From Deltaproteobacteria bacterium (lineage in GTDB: Bacteria > Desulfobacterota > Desulfobulbia > Desulfobulbales > BM004): a DNA stretch of 8,787 bases. The notes beneath the pieces are model-generated. The model did no database searches. It was not told the DNA's origin and saw nothing but the letters and a program-made list of their open reading frames with translations. The stretch spans positions 1 to 8,787 of the forward strand of contig JAFDCT010000383.1 of the NCBI GenBank assembly GCA_019312695.1, in the 5' to 3' direction. This document shows, in pieces, positions 1 through 6,937 of this stretch (its first letter is position 1; every line of letters begins with the position of its first letter). The translations under genes and the position numbers were made by a program.

Positions 1-1
1 G

Positions 2-274
2 GAGAAGACCAGGAAAGATACCAGATCACTTGTCCTGGGGCACCTGCAGAGAGGCGGCACCCCGACCACTTTTGACCGGCTGCTCGCCCTGCGTTTTGGT
101 GCTGCAGCGGTGCGCCTGGTAGAATCTGAGACCTTTTATCACATGGTGGCCCTTGCAACACCTGTCATGAAAGCAGTACCTTTGGCAGAGGCTATAAAGT
201 CAAGGAAAAGGGTCAACATGGATAATGATAAAGTTTTGACTGCCAGGGAGATAGGGATTTGCTTCGGTGACTGA
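2..274 (+). CDS. pfkA: 6-phosphofructokinase, C-terminal 90 residues (5' end outside window)
   Basis: This is the 3' end of a phosphofructokinase gene, which makes fructose-1,6-bisphosphate from fructose-6-phosphate in glycolysis. It is open from the first bases of the window and ends at TGA 272-274. The diagnostic block is TRSLVLGHLQRGGTPTTFDR, matching the family's TRxTVLGHxQRGGxPxxxDR, whose first Arg, His and second Arg bind fructose phosphate. It continues with LLALRFGAAAV, and then HMVAL, a segment common in the PfkA group that includes ATP- and PPi-dependent enzymes. The phosphoryl-donor site lies in the missing N-terminal part, so ATP versus PPi dependence cannot be judged. The C-terminus ends normally in AREIGICFGD. 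A long inverted repeat begins immediately after the stop codon. The family call is firm; the subgroup is not. Confidence 0.93.
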   Translation, partial: EKTRKDTRSLVLGHLQRGGTPTTFDRLLALRFGAAAVRLVESETFYHMVALATPVMKAVPLAEAIKSRKRVNMDNDKVLTAREIGICFGD

Positions 275-418
275 TTTTTCAGGATGGGAATGGTCCTTTT
301 ACGCAATCTCTGTGTCATTCTGCGAAATTGTTTGTGCGTCGTACCACTAGTACGACTCCGCACAATTTCTTGAATTCCTTGATCTTGCATAAAAAACCTC
401 ATTCTCATCCTAAAAAAT
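275..418. repeat. Long imperfect inverted repeat (foldback or MITE-like element)
   Basis: Two arms of about 70 bases face each other around a 5-base centre (345-349). Paired blocks from outside in are: T-run 275-279 with A-run 412-417; AGGATG 281-286 with CATCCT 406-411; GAATG 288-292 with CATTC 400-404; GCAA 303-306 with TTGC 385-388; GAAATTG 324-330 with CAATTTC 363-369; GTCGTAC 338-344 with GTACGAC 350-356. The arms are roughly two-thirds identical, with small bulges. A T8 run follows at 423-430. Starting at the pfkA stop codon, it may form the 3' end of the pfkA mRNA. Its length and bulged structure resemble dispersed palindromic elements more than a simple terminator. No transposase is present in the window. 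Confidence 0.75.
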
Positions 419-487
419 ATTGTTTTTTTTCTATAAAAGTCAGTCCCAGCCAAAGGTTTAACTTTACTATTAAGCTAGTTATCTCTT

Positions 488-525
488 AAACTGCTCTGCT
501 GAGTGATGTGGCAGTTTGAAACTGC
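488..525. promoter_or_regulatory. Triple 7-mer giving two mutually exclusive hairpins upstream of the glycosylase gene
   Basis: AAACTGC occurs at 488-494 and again at 519-525, with its inverted copy GCAGTTT at 511-517. The middle copy can pair with the first (16-base loop) or with the third, forming a compact palindrome at 511-525 (GCAGTT-TGA-AACTGC). The element lies about 20 bases before the GTG start at 546, in an otherwise A+T-rich spacer (431-545) where I see no clear promoter or gene. It could be an operator dyad or a switching leader structure. This is inferred from symmetry alone. Confidence 0.3.
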
Positions 526-545
526 AAGAAAATTATGATTATTCT

Positions 546-1217
546 GTGAATAAATTATTAGAAATCTACGACATCCTGCTTGAGCAATTCGGGCCGCAGG
601 GATGGTAGCCGGGTGATACGCCTTTGGAGATCATGGTTGGCGCGGTGCTCACCCAGAATACCAACTGGTCCAACGTCAGCAAGGCTATTGATAATCTGAA
701 GAATGATAATCTTCTGATTTTTGAGAAGCTGAATGCACTGCCTGTTGAAGCACTGGCACAGAAGATTAAGCCGGCCGGTTACTTTAATATCAAAGCAGCA
801 CGGTTAAAAAATCTTTTGAACTTTATTGTCAAGGAGCATAATGGCTCACTGGAAGAAATGTTTGCCTCGGATGTGCATACTCTCCGGGAGGAAGTCCTAA
901 CAGTTAAAGGGGTCGGTCCCGAAACCGCGGACTCCATCTTGCTCTATGCCGGCAACAAGCCTGTTTTTGTTGTTGATGCATATACCCACCGTATTTTTAC
1001 CAGACATGAAATGGTTGCAGCAGAAGACGGCTACTATGAGATCCAGGAGTATTTTTTGCTGTCACTGCCAGAAGATATAAAACTATTTAATGAATATCAT
1101 GCCCTCATCGTCAGGCTTGGTAAGGAATTCTGCAAAAAGAGCAAACCCTTATGCCGGCAGTGCCCATTAGGAAAACTCGATGGGTTTACCCATCCACCGG
1201 ACGCCTTGAGTTATTAG
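546..1217 (+). pseudogene. Endonuclease III-like HhH-GPD DNA glycosylase, interrupted by an in-frame amber codon
   Basis: This is a base-excision DNA repair protein of the HhH-GPD superfamily, closest to the endonuclease III-related group that includes MagIII-type glycosylases. Starting at GTG 546, the frame reads VNKLLEIYDILLEQFGPQGW, then TAG at 606-608, then PGDTPLEIMVGAVLTQNTNW. Relatives have a Trp-Trp pair here, so one G-to-A change (TGG to TAG) explains the stop. The rest is open to TAG 1215-1217, with the helix-hairpin-helix GVGPETADSILLYA and the catalytic-Asp segment FVVDAYTHR. Glu stands where endonuclease III has its catalytic Lys, as in the magIII-like group. The C-terminus has Cys-x6-Cys-x2-Cys of an iron-sulfur loop, but the expected fourth Cys is Asp. 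A shorter product could start at TTG 624 or ATG 633, lacking the first helix. Sequencing error is possible. Confidence 0.8.
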
Positions 1218-1229
1218 GATGGTTTTTTT
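1190..1229 (+). terminator. Possible intrinsic terminator after the glycosylase gene
   Basis: CCATCC (1190-1195) can pair with GGATGG (1217-1222), and the second arm runs straight into a T7 tract (1223-1229). The stem is only 6 bp with a 21-base loop. A competing perfect hairpin, GATGGG-TTTA-CCCATC, sits at 1179-1194. The T-run position suits termination of the + strand gene, but the stem is weak. Confidence 0.35.
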
Positions 1230-1292
1230 CTTCTGGAATCGACTGCAACACATAATGAATGTTTGCAAGCAGAAGCCCTGGAGCAGGCTAAG

Positions 1293-1488
1293 TTACCTGT
1301 TTTCCGGCAGGACCCCTTTGGTGGTATGGCAGGCAAAACATCCACCATTTGCAACGGCACTGCTGATATCTGCATAGCCTCCTGCAGTCCTGGCATCATA
1401 GTCAAAGCGGAGCTTGTGGTCATAGGGGGGTGCTGTGGGCTTTATGACAGGACAGGCAAATGACCATGTCAATACCCGGAACTACTGT
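1293..1488 (-). pseudogene. Frameshifted remnant of a multihaem (doubled-CXXCH type) cytochrome c
   Basis: Reading the minus strand just past the relA/spoT stop gives TVVPGIDMVICLSCHKAHST-P, then a frameshift in a six-C run (G6 at 1425-1430 on the plus strand). Dropping one C restores YDHKLRFDYDARTAGG, then NGGCFACHTTKGVLPENR and a TAA stop at 1293-1295. Two haem c motifs are visible: CLSCH (1444-1458) and CFACH (1326-1340). The CLSCHKAHS...LRFDY...CFACHTTKG pattern is typical of the C-terminal end of periplasmic doubled-CXXCH cytochromes. The 5' part is absent: an in-frame TGA lies at 1489-1491 and recognisable sequence stops at the relA/spoT end. No signal peptide or other haem sites remain. 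It is most likely a decayed gene end; a homopolymer sequencing error could explain the shift but not the missing 5' part. Confidence 0.75.
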
Positions 1489-3584
1489 TCAATCACGAAT
1501 TCATATCCCAGGTTTGATTTATCAAAATGGGCGAGAATACTTTTCAGGCCGTGCAAATTTTCAACCGCAAAATTTATTTCCCAGGCAGGTTTTTTCTCGT
1601 CAATACGGGAAAGAACAAGGATGTCGGCTATTTTCATCTTATCGGGGGCAACTGCCAGCATCATAAATATTCTGTTTCTTGTAGCTTCAGGAACATAGAG
1701 ATGCTGAGGCTTAGTGATCCTGGTTGCCTTTAACACCCAGCTCACCAACACCACATCTTCCCGTCTCACCTTCAGGGACCGAAATCGTTCGCATGTTTTC
1801 TGGTGTACTGATATGCCCCGTTCATTCAGGATGCCGATCAGGTCTTTTTCGGTCGGGTTCGGTTTGCAGCAGGCCGAAAATTTAATAACTGCCGGGTCCA
1901 GGGTATCCAGAGAAATTTTATTGGGACCTCGGCCAACCGGTTTCTTTATATTAAGCTCTTCTGAAAGGACATCCATGATTTTCCTGCGTAATTCCCTGTA
2001 GGAGACTTCGGCAACACCAACATTTAAAAACAGCTGCTCCAGGGATTCCATGGATAACAGTTCTAGAATTTCATCTTTGAAATGTAAGAGATCATCCATG
2101 GAAAGTCCGTAGCGCTGGCATTCCTGTTCAAGCAGCACCCCGCCAATTTGGACTGCCAGTGCCTGGCGCCGCAACCGGAAGCCTTTAGCAAGACCGGAAC
2201 GGGCCCTGGGTGTTTTGCAGAGTTCCTGCAGTCTTGGTTCAAAAAGTACAGGTTTTTCCTGCAGGACAATCTTCACCTGATCGCCGTCCTTTAAGAGATG
2301 ATCGGGCTCAACCCGCTCCCTTTGTATTATTGCCGCGATGCAGCGGTTGCCTACTTCGGTATGGACCTGGAAGGCAAAATCAAGCACAATCGATTGCAGG
2401 GGCAGGCATATCCTATCGCCCTTGGGAGTGAAGGTATAGATTTCCTTCTTGCCGCTGGCGGCTATCATTTCGCGAGGCGAAAGTCCTTCTTCGGTGCCCA
2501 ACAGGTCAAACATCTCACGCAGGGTCTTTTCGAACTGGCCGGCCGGCTTATGTTCAGACCAGGCCTTGATAATGCCCTTCTGGGCAGTGCGCGCCATTTC
2601 CGGTGTGCGTATTTTGAACAGGTAATTCCGCCCTTTTATATTGGCCCTGGCATGCAGACCCTGATAGCCGGTAGGCTTCGGGTTGGCAATAAAATCGCGG
2701 ATTGTTCTGGGGATCGGTGGGAATTTCTGGTTGATCAGTCCGAGTACCCTGTAGCATGATTCAATGTCATCTACCTGGATAATGAATTCCATGGGATGAT
2801 CTATGGCTTTGACCAGTACTTTGTTTACGGGGTCGAAATATCCCCAAAGTCCCTTGGCCCGCTGAGTAATTTCGGCATTTATCCAGCTGGTCTTCAGGTC
2901 CTCAAGCAGGGTTGAGGCTATCTCTTTCACTTCAGGAGCGTTTTCCAGTGTGCGTATATGGGCCAGTACCTTGTTGCTCTGTTTGGGAAACTTGTTCTTG
3001 AGGGCGAGGTCATACAGTTCCCTTTTCATTTCAAAAAGTCCCATTACCCTTGCCATGGGGGCATAGATATCAAGGGTTTCATCAGAGATTTTCTGGCGCC
3101 GGTCGCGCCGCATGGCTTCAAGTGTTCGCAGGTTGTGGAGCCTGTCTGCCATCTTGACAAGCATCACTTCCAGCCGGGTAGCGGCCCCGGAAAATATTTT
3201 TCGATGAACCATTTTATAAAATGTCTGCTTGTCACCGAGAAAATGGGCGATCTTGGTGCAGCCGTCAACAATAGCCTCGACATTCTTGCCGAAACGTTCA
3301 CCGATAACCTCGAGGGTCACTTCCTTGACATCTTCAACTGTATCGTGCAGGAGGGCGGCGGCCAGAATTTCAGGATCCCTGATATCCATCTCTTCCACCA
3401 ATATTCTTGCCACATTACAAGGATGCAGAATATAGGCGTCGCCGCTTTTACGCCATTGGCCGGCATGAGCCTGTTCGGCAAAATCAAGTGCTTCAAAAAA
3501 CACCCTGGCCCTGCCACCTTGCCCTCCCAGGTACTTGGCCATCAATTTTTTATAGCCGGCAATATCAAATTCTTTTTTGGCCAT
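1482..3584 (-). CDS. RelA/SpoT-family protein, probable (p)ppGpp hydrolase with inactive synthetase domain
   Basis: A 700-residue cytoplasmic stringent-response enzyme of normal long-RSH length. The HD hydrolase domain (about 25-200) keeps the known site: WRKSG at 44-48, His54, His80-Asp81, Glu84-Asp85, Asp147 and Asn151 (MADRLHNLRT). The synthetase region (about 230-345) is degenerate. The RxK pair survives (Arg242, Lys244) and so does GYQGLH (306-311), but the DLxAIR segment is replaced by HPMEFIIQ, and the catalytic Glu of ExQIRT is Leu322 (YLFKIRT). TGS spans about 380-441; the Cys-Cys (572-573) zinc-finger-like region reads FSACCKPNP; an ACT-like end spans about 620-700. I infer that it degrades (p)ppGpp and senses state through TGS/ACT. 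The ATG at 3582-3584 gives the usual MAKKEF start but has no clear Shine-Dalgarno. It is divergent from rnr. A separate synthetase is expected elsewhere in the genome. Confidence 0.9.
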   Translation of the reverse strand: MAKKEFDIAGYKKLMAKYLGGQGGRARVFFEALDFAEQAHAGQWRKSGDAYILHPCNVARILVEEMDIRDPEILAAALLHDTVEDVKEVTLEVIGERFGKNVEAIVDGCTKIAHFLGDKQTFYKMVHRKIFSGAATRLEVMLVKMADRLHNLRTLEAMRRDRRQKISDETLDIYAPMARVMGLFEMKRELYDLALKNKFPKQSNKVLAHIRTLENAPEVKEIASTLLEDLKTSWINAEITQRAKGLWGYFDPVNKVLVKAIDHPMEFIIQVDDIESCYRVLGLINQKFPPIPRTIRDFIANPKPTGYQGLHARANIKGRNYLFKIRTPEMARTAQKGIIKAWSEHKPAGQFEKTLREMFDLLGTEEGLSPREMIAASGKKEIYTFTPKGDRICLPLQSIVLDFAFQVHTEVGNRCIAAIIQRERVEPDHLLKDGDQVKIVLQEKPVLFEPRLQELCKTPRARSGLAKGFRLRRQALAVQIGGVLLEQECQRYGLSMDDLLHFKDEILELLSMESLEQLFLNVGVAEVSYRELRRKIMDVLSEELNIKKPVGRGPNKISLDTLDPAVIKFSACCKPNPTEKDLIGILNERGISVHQKTCERFRSLKVRREDVVLVSWVLKATRITKPQHLYVPEATRNRIFMMLAVAPDKMKIADILVLSRIDEKKPAWEINFAVENLHGLKSILAHFDKSNLGYEFVIEQ

Positions 3585-3614
3585 GCACGCTGTGAGTGTA
3601 TTCTGCTCTTTAGT

Positions 3615-3642
3615 GTGATATAGAGTATGATTGATTTGTCAG
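3615..3642 (-). promoter_or_regulatory. Candidate promoter for the relA/spoT homologue
   Basis: On the minus strand, CTGACA (3642-3637, five of six matches to TTGACA) is followed after 16 bases by TATCAC (3620-3615, four of six to TATAAT). Transcription would start near 3608, about 24 bases before the ATG. The position is good and the -10 match modest. This is a consensus match only. Confidence 0.3.
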
Positions 3643-3718
3643 AGATTTAATTAGATAACACTGCGCTATAAACCGGACAAGCATTTTTTCGGGAAAAGGT
3701 ATTTTTAACAGGTGTACA

Positions 3719-3732
3719 AGGAAAATTTTCCT
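3719..3732. promoter_or_regulatory. Perfect 14-bp palindrome in the divergent intergenic region
   Basis: AGGAAAATTTTCCT is a perfect dyad lying between the divergent relA/spoT and rnr genes, about 76 bases upstream of the rnr start. Perfect short dyads in divergent promoter regions are often operators, but A/T-rich palindromes also arise by chance. Beyond this and the two candidate promoters, I see no gene in 3585-3807. Confidence 0.3.
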
Positions 3733-3772
3733 GCCGAAACATAACGGCCCGAAGAGCACATAAAATATAAAA

Positions 3773-3801
3773 CCAACAGTGCGTTAAAACTTTTATATAT
3801 T
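3773..3801 (+). promoter_or_regulatory. Candidate rnr promoter placing transcription start at or near the ATG
   Basis: TATATT (3796-3801) resembles a -10 box. The hexamer 17 bases upstream (CCAACA, 3773-3778) matches only the last three positions of TTGACA. Transcription from this -10 would begin close to A3808 of the rnr start codon, giving a leaderless mRNA. That would fit the absence of any Shine-Dalgarno sequence before rnr. Weak, inferential. Confidence 0.22.
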
Positions 3802-3807
3802 GCAATT

Positions 3808-6054
3808 ATGAGAAGAAGACAGAAAGGATTTCGTAAGAGTAAGTTTAAAATAAACAATTCTGCCAGGAAGAGATACCCTCAGCCAGCCGGGGCGAGAAAA
3901 AAGAGGGGAATCAGCCATACGGCTTTCCTTGAGCAGGAAGTTCTCGCCCATCTTTATCAGCATAAAGAGCCGCAAAATATTACCGAGATTATGGATGGTC
4001 TTTCTCTCATTCGCCCTGAAAGAAAGATGCTTTCCAATCTCCTGGCAGATATGTGCCGGCAGCATATGATCTCCTGTCCTCAAAGCAGAAAGGCCGGCAA
4101 ACTTTACTCTCTCGCCCAAAAGGATGATCTTGTTGAAGGGGTTGTCGAGGTCAATCCCAAAGGATTCGGCTTTGCCATTATTGCTGCCGGACCGGAAGCG
4201 CCAACGCAACAGAAAGACAGATCATTGCGCCAGGACCCGTTCATTGCCCCTGACAATCTTGGCAGCGCCCACCAGGGCGACAGGGCCCTTTTCAGGCTTA
4301 TACCCAAACGGCGGGGCAGGACTGAGGCCATAGTCATCAAGGTTCTCCACCGGGCTGCAACCATACTGGTTGGAGGCTATGAAGCGGGAAGACAGACAAG
4401 CCTCGTGATACCGGAAGACGAGCGTTTTCTCTTCAATGTTCTGGTACGGAGGAAAGATTCATGCGGCGCCAGAAACGGAGATGCCGTGGTCGTGGAAATA
4501 AAGGATTTTAAAGGTGGACACCGCAATCCAGAAGGCCGCATTATCGAAGTCCTGGGTGATCCGGAGGATATTGGCGTTCAAGCTGAAATAGTTATCCGCA
4601 AGCATAAATTGCCCCATAAGTTTTCGGAGAGGGCCCTGCAGGAAGCGGACAGTTATCCTGATTCAATACCTGATGATAAGGCAAGGCTTGATCTTCGTGC
4701 TGTTCCCCATATGACAATTGACGGGGAGACAGCCCGGGATTTTGACGATGCCGTTGCGGTCGAAAAAATTGCCGGAGGCTGGCGGCTTTATGTTTCCATC
4801 GCTGATGTCAGCTATTATGTTAAGCCTGGATCAGCCCTGGACCGTGAGGCATACGAGCGCGGCACCAGTGTCTATTTCCCAAACAGGGTTGTACCCATGC
4901 TGCCTGAACGCCTTTCCAATAATCTCTGCAGCCTGGTTCCCAGAGTAGCGCGCCCGGCGTTTACCGCAATAATTGAATTTGACCGGCAAGGAAAAAGGCT
5001 GACAAAGAAATTCGCCAAGTCCATAATTGTCAGCAGACACCGGCTGACCTATACCATAGTCAAACAGATCCTGGTTGACCGGAATAAGCTGCTGGCCGCC
5101 AAATACGACGATATTTTCACCCAGCTCCAGGAGATGGCCCAACTGGCTGCAGTATTAGAAAAAAAACGTTTTGAGCGCGGCAGTATCGGTTTTTCCATTC
5201 CTGAGGCCGAGGTACTCATGAATGATGAAAATCAGATTACAGACGTGATCAGGGCAGAACGGAACATGGCCCACAAACTCATCGAAGAATTCATGCTCGC
5301 CGCCAATGAAGCTGTTGCCGCACAACTTTCTGACAGTAACATCTCGACCCTCTACAGGATCCATGAGTCGCCGGATGATATGAAGGTCCGGGAGTTTACT
5401 AAATTTGCCCGGACGCTGGGGTTGCACCTCTCTGCCAATGGCGGCTCCCCTAAATGGTTCGGCAAGGTGCTCGCCAAGGTTGACGGCACACCGAAGGAAT
5501 ATATCGTAAACAACATCCTGCTGCGCACCATGCAGCGCGCCCGCTATTCGCCGGAAAACGTAGGGCATTTCGGTTTGGCAGCAACGTACTACACCCATTT
5601 CACCTCACCCATCAGGCGTTATCCCGACCTGCTCGTCCACAGAAATCTTATGGGTATGTTGATGAAAAAGAAGGGATCGGGGGTTTTCCCTGCCCAGGAT
5701 TTAAAGCGGGCAGGGGATTTTCTGTCCGACCGGGAAAGAACGGCAGTGAACGCCGAACGGGAGATGACCGAGCGTTTGCAGGTTCGTTTCATGGAGGAAA
5801 AGATTGGTGAATCCTTTGACGGCATTGTTTCAGGAGTAACTGGTTTTGGCCTTTTTATTGAACTTCTGGACCATTTTGTCAGCGGTGCCATCGAAATAAC
5901 AAAACTCAAGGGGGATTATTACCATTTTGATGAAAAAAATTATCGTCTGGTGGGAACACATACAAACAAGGTATACCAGGTCGGTGACCTGGTCCGTATA
6001 AAAGTGGCAAGCGTTGATATCCGGCAAAGACGGATTAACTTTGTAACTGAATAA
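3808..6054 (+). CDS. rnr: Ribonuclease R, 3'-5' exoribonuclease
   Basis: A 748-residue processive hydrolytic exoribonuclease of the RNB (RNase II/R) family, which degrades structured RNA, rRNA and mRNA in the cytoplasm. A basic N-terminal tail (about 1-35) precedes a winged-helix segment (about 38-105), then cold-shock/OB domains (about 106-250) and the RNB catalytic domain (about 290-615). The catalytic signature IDGETARDFDDAV supplies the four acidic metal ligands Asp305, Asp311, Asp313 and Asp314. GTSVYFPNRVVPMLPERLSN and HFTSPIRRYPDLLVHR are further family blocks. The S1 domain (about 668-748) ends the protein; the Lys-rich C-terminal tail of E. coli RNase R is absent. The winged helix and length favour RNase R over RNase II. 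ATG 3808 is the first start after an in-frame stop at 3742-3744. No ribosome-binding site is visible. The trmJ-like gene follows after 29 bp, probably in one operon. Confidence 0.96.
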   Translation: MRRRQKGFRKSKFKINNSARKRYPQPAGARKKRGISHTAFLEQEVLAHLYQHKEPQNITEIMDGLSLIRPERKMLSNLLADMCRQHMISCPQSRKAGKLYSLAQKDDLVEGVVEVNPKGFGFAIIAAGPEAPTQQKDRSLRQDPFIAPDNLGSAHQGDRALFRLIPKRRGRTEAIVIKVLHRAATILVGGYEAGRQTSLVIPEDERFLFNVLVRRKDSCGARNGDAVVVEIKDFKGGHRNPEGRIIEVLGDPEDIGVQAEIVIRKHKLPHKFSERALQEADSYPDSIPDDKARLDLRAVPHMTIDGETARDFDDAVAVEKIAGGWRLYVSIADVSYYVKPGSALDREAYERGTSVYFPNRVVPMLPERLSNNLCSLVPRVARPAFTAIIEFDRQGKRLTKKFAKSIIVSRHRLTYTIVKQILVDRNKLLAAKYDDIFTQLQEMAQLAAVLEKKRFERGSIGFSIPEAEVLMNDENQITDVIRAERNMAHKLIEEFMLAANEAVAAQLSDSNISTLYRIHESPDDMKVREFTKFARTLGLHLSANGGSPKWFGKVLAKVDGTPKEYIVNNILLRTMQRARYSPENVGHFGLAATYYTHFTSPIRRYPDLLVHRNLMGMLMKKKGSGVFPAQDLKRAGDFLSDRERTAVNAEREMTERLQVRFMEEKIGESFDGIVSGVTGFGLFIELLDHFVSGAIEITKLKGDYYHFDEKNYRLVGTHTNKVYQVGDLVRIKVASVDIRQRRINFVTE

Positions 6055-6083
6055 ATGACACCGGGCAACCTCAACAATTAACC

Positions 6084-6914
6084 ATGCCGCAGGCAAAAGA
6101 ACATCTCCTGAACAACATCGCCATCGTCCTCATGCAGCCCAAGTATCCAGAAAACATTGGGGCTGCTGCGCGTTGTGCAATGAACATGGGTATATCACAC
6201 CTTATCGTTGTCTGTGATGAGTCACCGGACCAGCAAAAGATGCTGAAAATGGCAACTCACAAGGCTGCCCATCTTATTGAAAAAATGAAGCAGGTTGGGA
6301 ACCTTAGGGACGCCTTGGAACCTTTTTCCTACGTTGTAGGAACAACTGCCAGGCAGGGTAGAAAAAGGCGTATTGAAAACAGTCCGCGCCTGATGTTGGA
6401 CACCATTTTGCCCCTGCTGAAAAACAACAAGGTTGCCCTGCTTTTCGGCCCGGAAAACAGAGGACTTACCAACGATGACCTCAAATACTGCCAGACAACG
6501 GTGACCATCCCGACGGCGGACTTTTCATCCCTCAACCTGGCTCAGGCTGTGGCCATCTTATGTTATGAGCTTTACTGGGGGATTATGTATTCCGGCAAAA
6601 AACTGCACTCTTCCCCAAAGATGGCAACTTCCCATGAATTGGAAGGCATGTACGAGCATGTGGAAAAACTGCTCAGCCGTATCGGTTTTTTACGGACAGA
6701 TGACAGCAGCTACTGGATTCGCAATATCAGAAATTTTCTGGGAAGGGTAGGATTACGCGCTAAAGAAGCTCGTATCATTCGGGGATTTTGCCGGCAGTTC
6801 CTCTGGTACGAAGATCAATTGCGAAAACATGGAGTTCAACCAGCCGGGAGTGACAATTTTGATTTTTCGCTTGATGCTGAACAGAATGGCGAAGAGAAAA
6901 AGAACTCTGATTAA
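6084..6914 (+). CDS. trmJ: TrmJ-type tRNA (cytidine/uridine-2'-O-)-methyltransferase (SpoU/TrmH superfamily)
   Basis: A 276-residue SAM-dependent RNA ribose methyltransferase with the SPOUT trefoil-knot fold. TrmJ methylates the 2'-O of residue 32 in the tRNA anticodon loop. All three SpoU motifs are present: PENIGAAARCAMNMG (about 22-36), LLFGPENRGL (about 119-128) and IPTADFSSLNLAQAVA (about 142-157), the last two forming the SAM-binding knot. The C-terminal helical domain (about 187-260; LEGMYEHVEKLLSRIGF, then FLGRVGLRAKEARIIRGF) is the TrmJ-type extension, supporting TrmJ over TrmL or TrmH. The position modified is inferred from the family. It lies 29 bp after rnr on the same strand, suggesting co-transcription. 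The ATG at 6084 lacks an obvious Shine-Dalgarno, so translation may depend partly on rnr. It converges on speA with a 23-bp gap in which I see no terminator. Confidence 0.9.
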   Translation: MPQAKEHLLNNIAIVLMQPKYPENIGAAARCAMNMGISHLIVVCDESPDQQKMLKMATHKAAHLIEKMKQVGNLRDALEPFSYVVGTTARQGRKRRIENSPRLMLDTILPLLKNNKVALLFGPENRGLTNDDLKYCQTTVTIPTADFSSLNLAQAVAILCYELYWGIMYSGKKLHSSPKMATSHELEGMYEHVEKLLSRIGFLRTDDSSYWIRNIRNFLGRVGLRAKEARIIRGFCRQFLWYEDQLRKHGVQPAGSDNFDFSLDAEQNGEEKKNSD

Positions 6915-6937
6915 AACATCCTCGGCCGCCGCCTCTA

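Noticed and set aside
139..453. Minus-strand open frame of 104 codons
   Set aside because: It lies antisense to the pfkA tail and runs through the inverted repeat; the composition is Arg/Thr-rich with no recognisable domain, and the frame is explained by the repeat's symmetry.
606..608. Pyrrolysine or other recoding of the amber codon
   Set aside because: Two other frames in the window end with TAG, the position is a conserved Trp rather than a known pyrrolysine site, and one base change explains it.
1274..1289. Small hairpin AGCCCTG-GAG-CAGGCT as a terminator for relA/spoT
   Set aside because: No T-run follows on the minus strand and the stem is short and bulged.
1214..1463. Short open frames on both strands (1214-1423 minus, 1263-1463 plus)
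   Set aside because: They are out-of-frame readings of the cytochrome c relic; the haem-motif frames, joined across the frameshift, explain the sequence better.
2298..2759. Plus-strand open frame of 153 codons
   Set aside because: It is antisense to the synthetase and TGS part of the relA/spoT homologue and resembles no family; a shadow frame.
2958..3623. Plus-strand open frame of 221 codons
   Set aside because: It is fully antisense to the HD domain of the relA/spoT homologue, whose motifs are unmistakable; this frame shows no known motif.
5155..5598. Minus-strand open frame of 147 codons
   Set aside because: It is antisense to the rnr catalytic domain, with no recognisable motif.
6915..6937. 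Terminator between convergent trmJ and speA
   Set aside because: The 23-bp G+C-rich gap has no hairpin followed by a T-tract on either strand.
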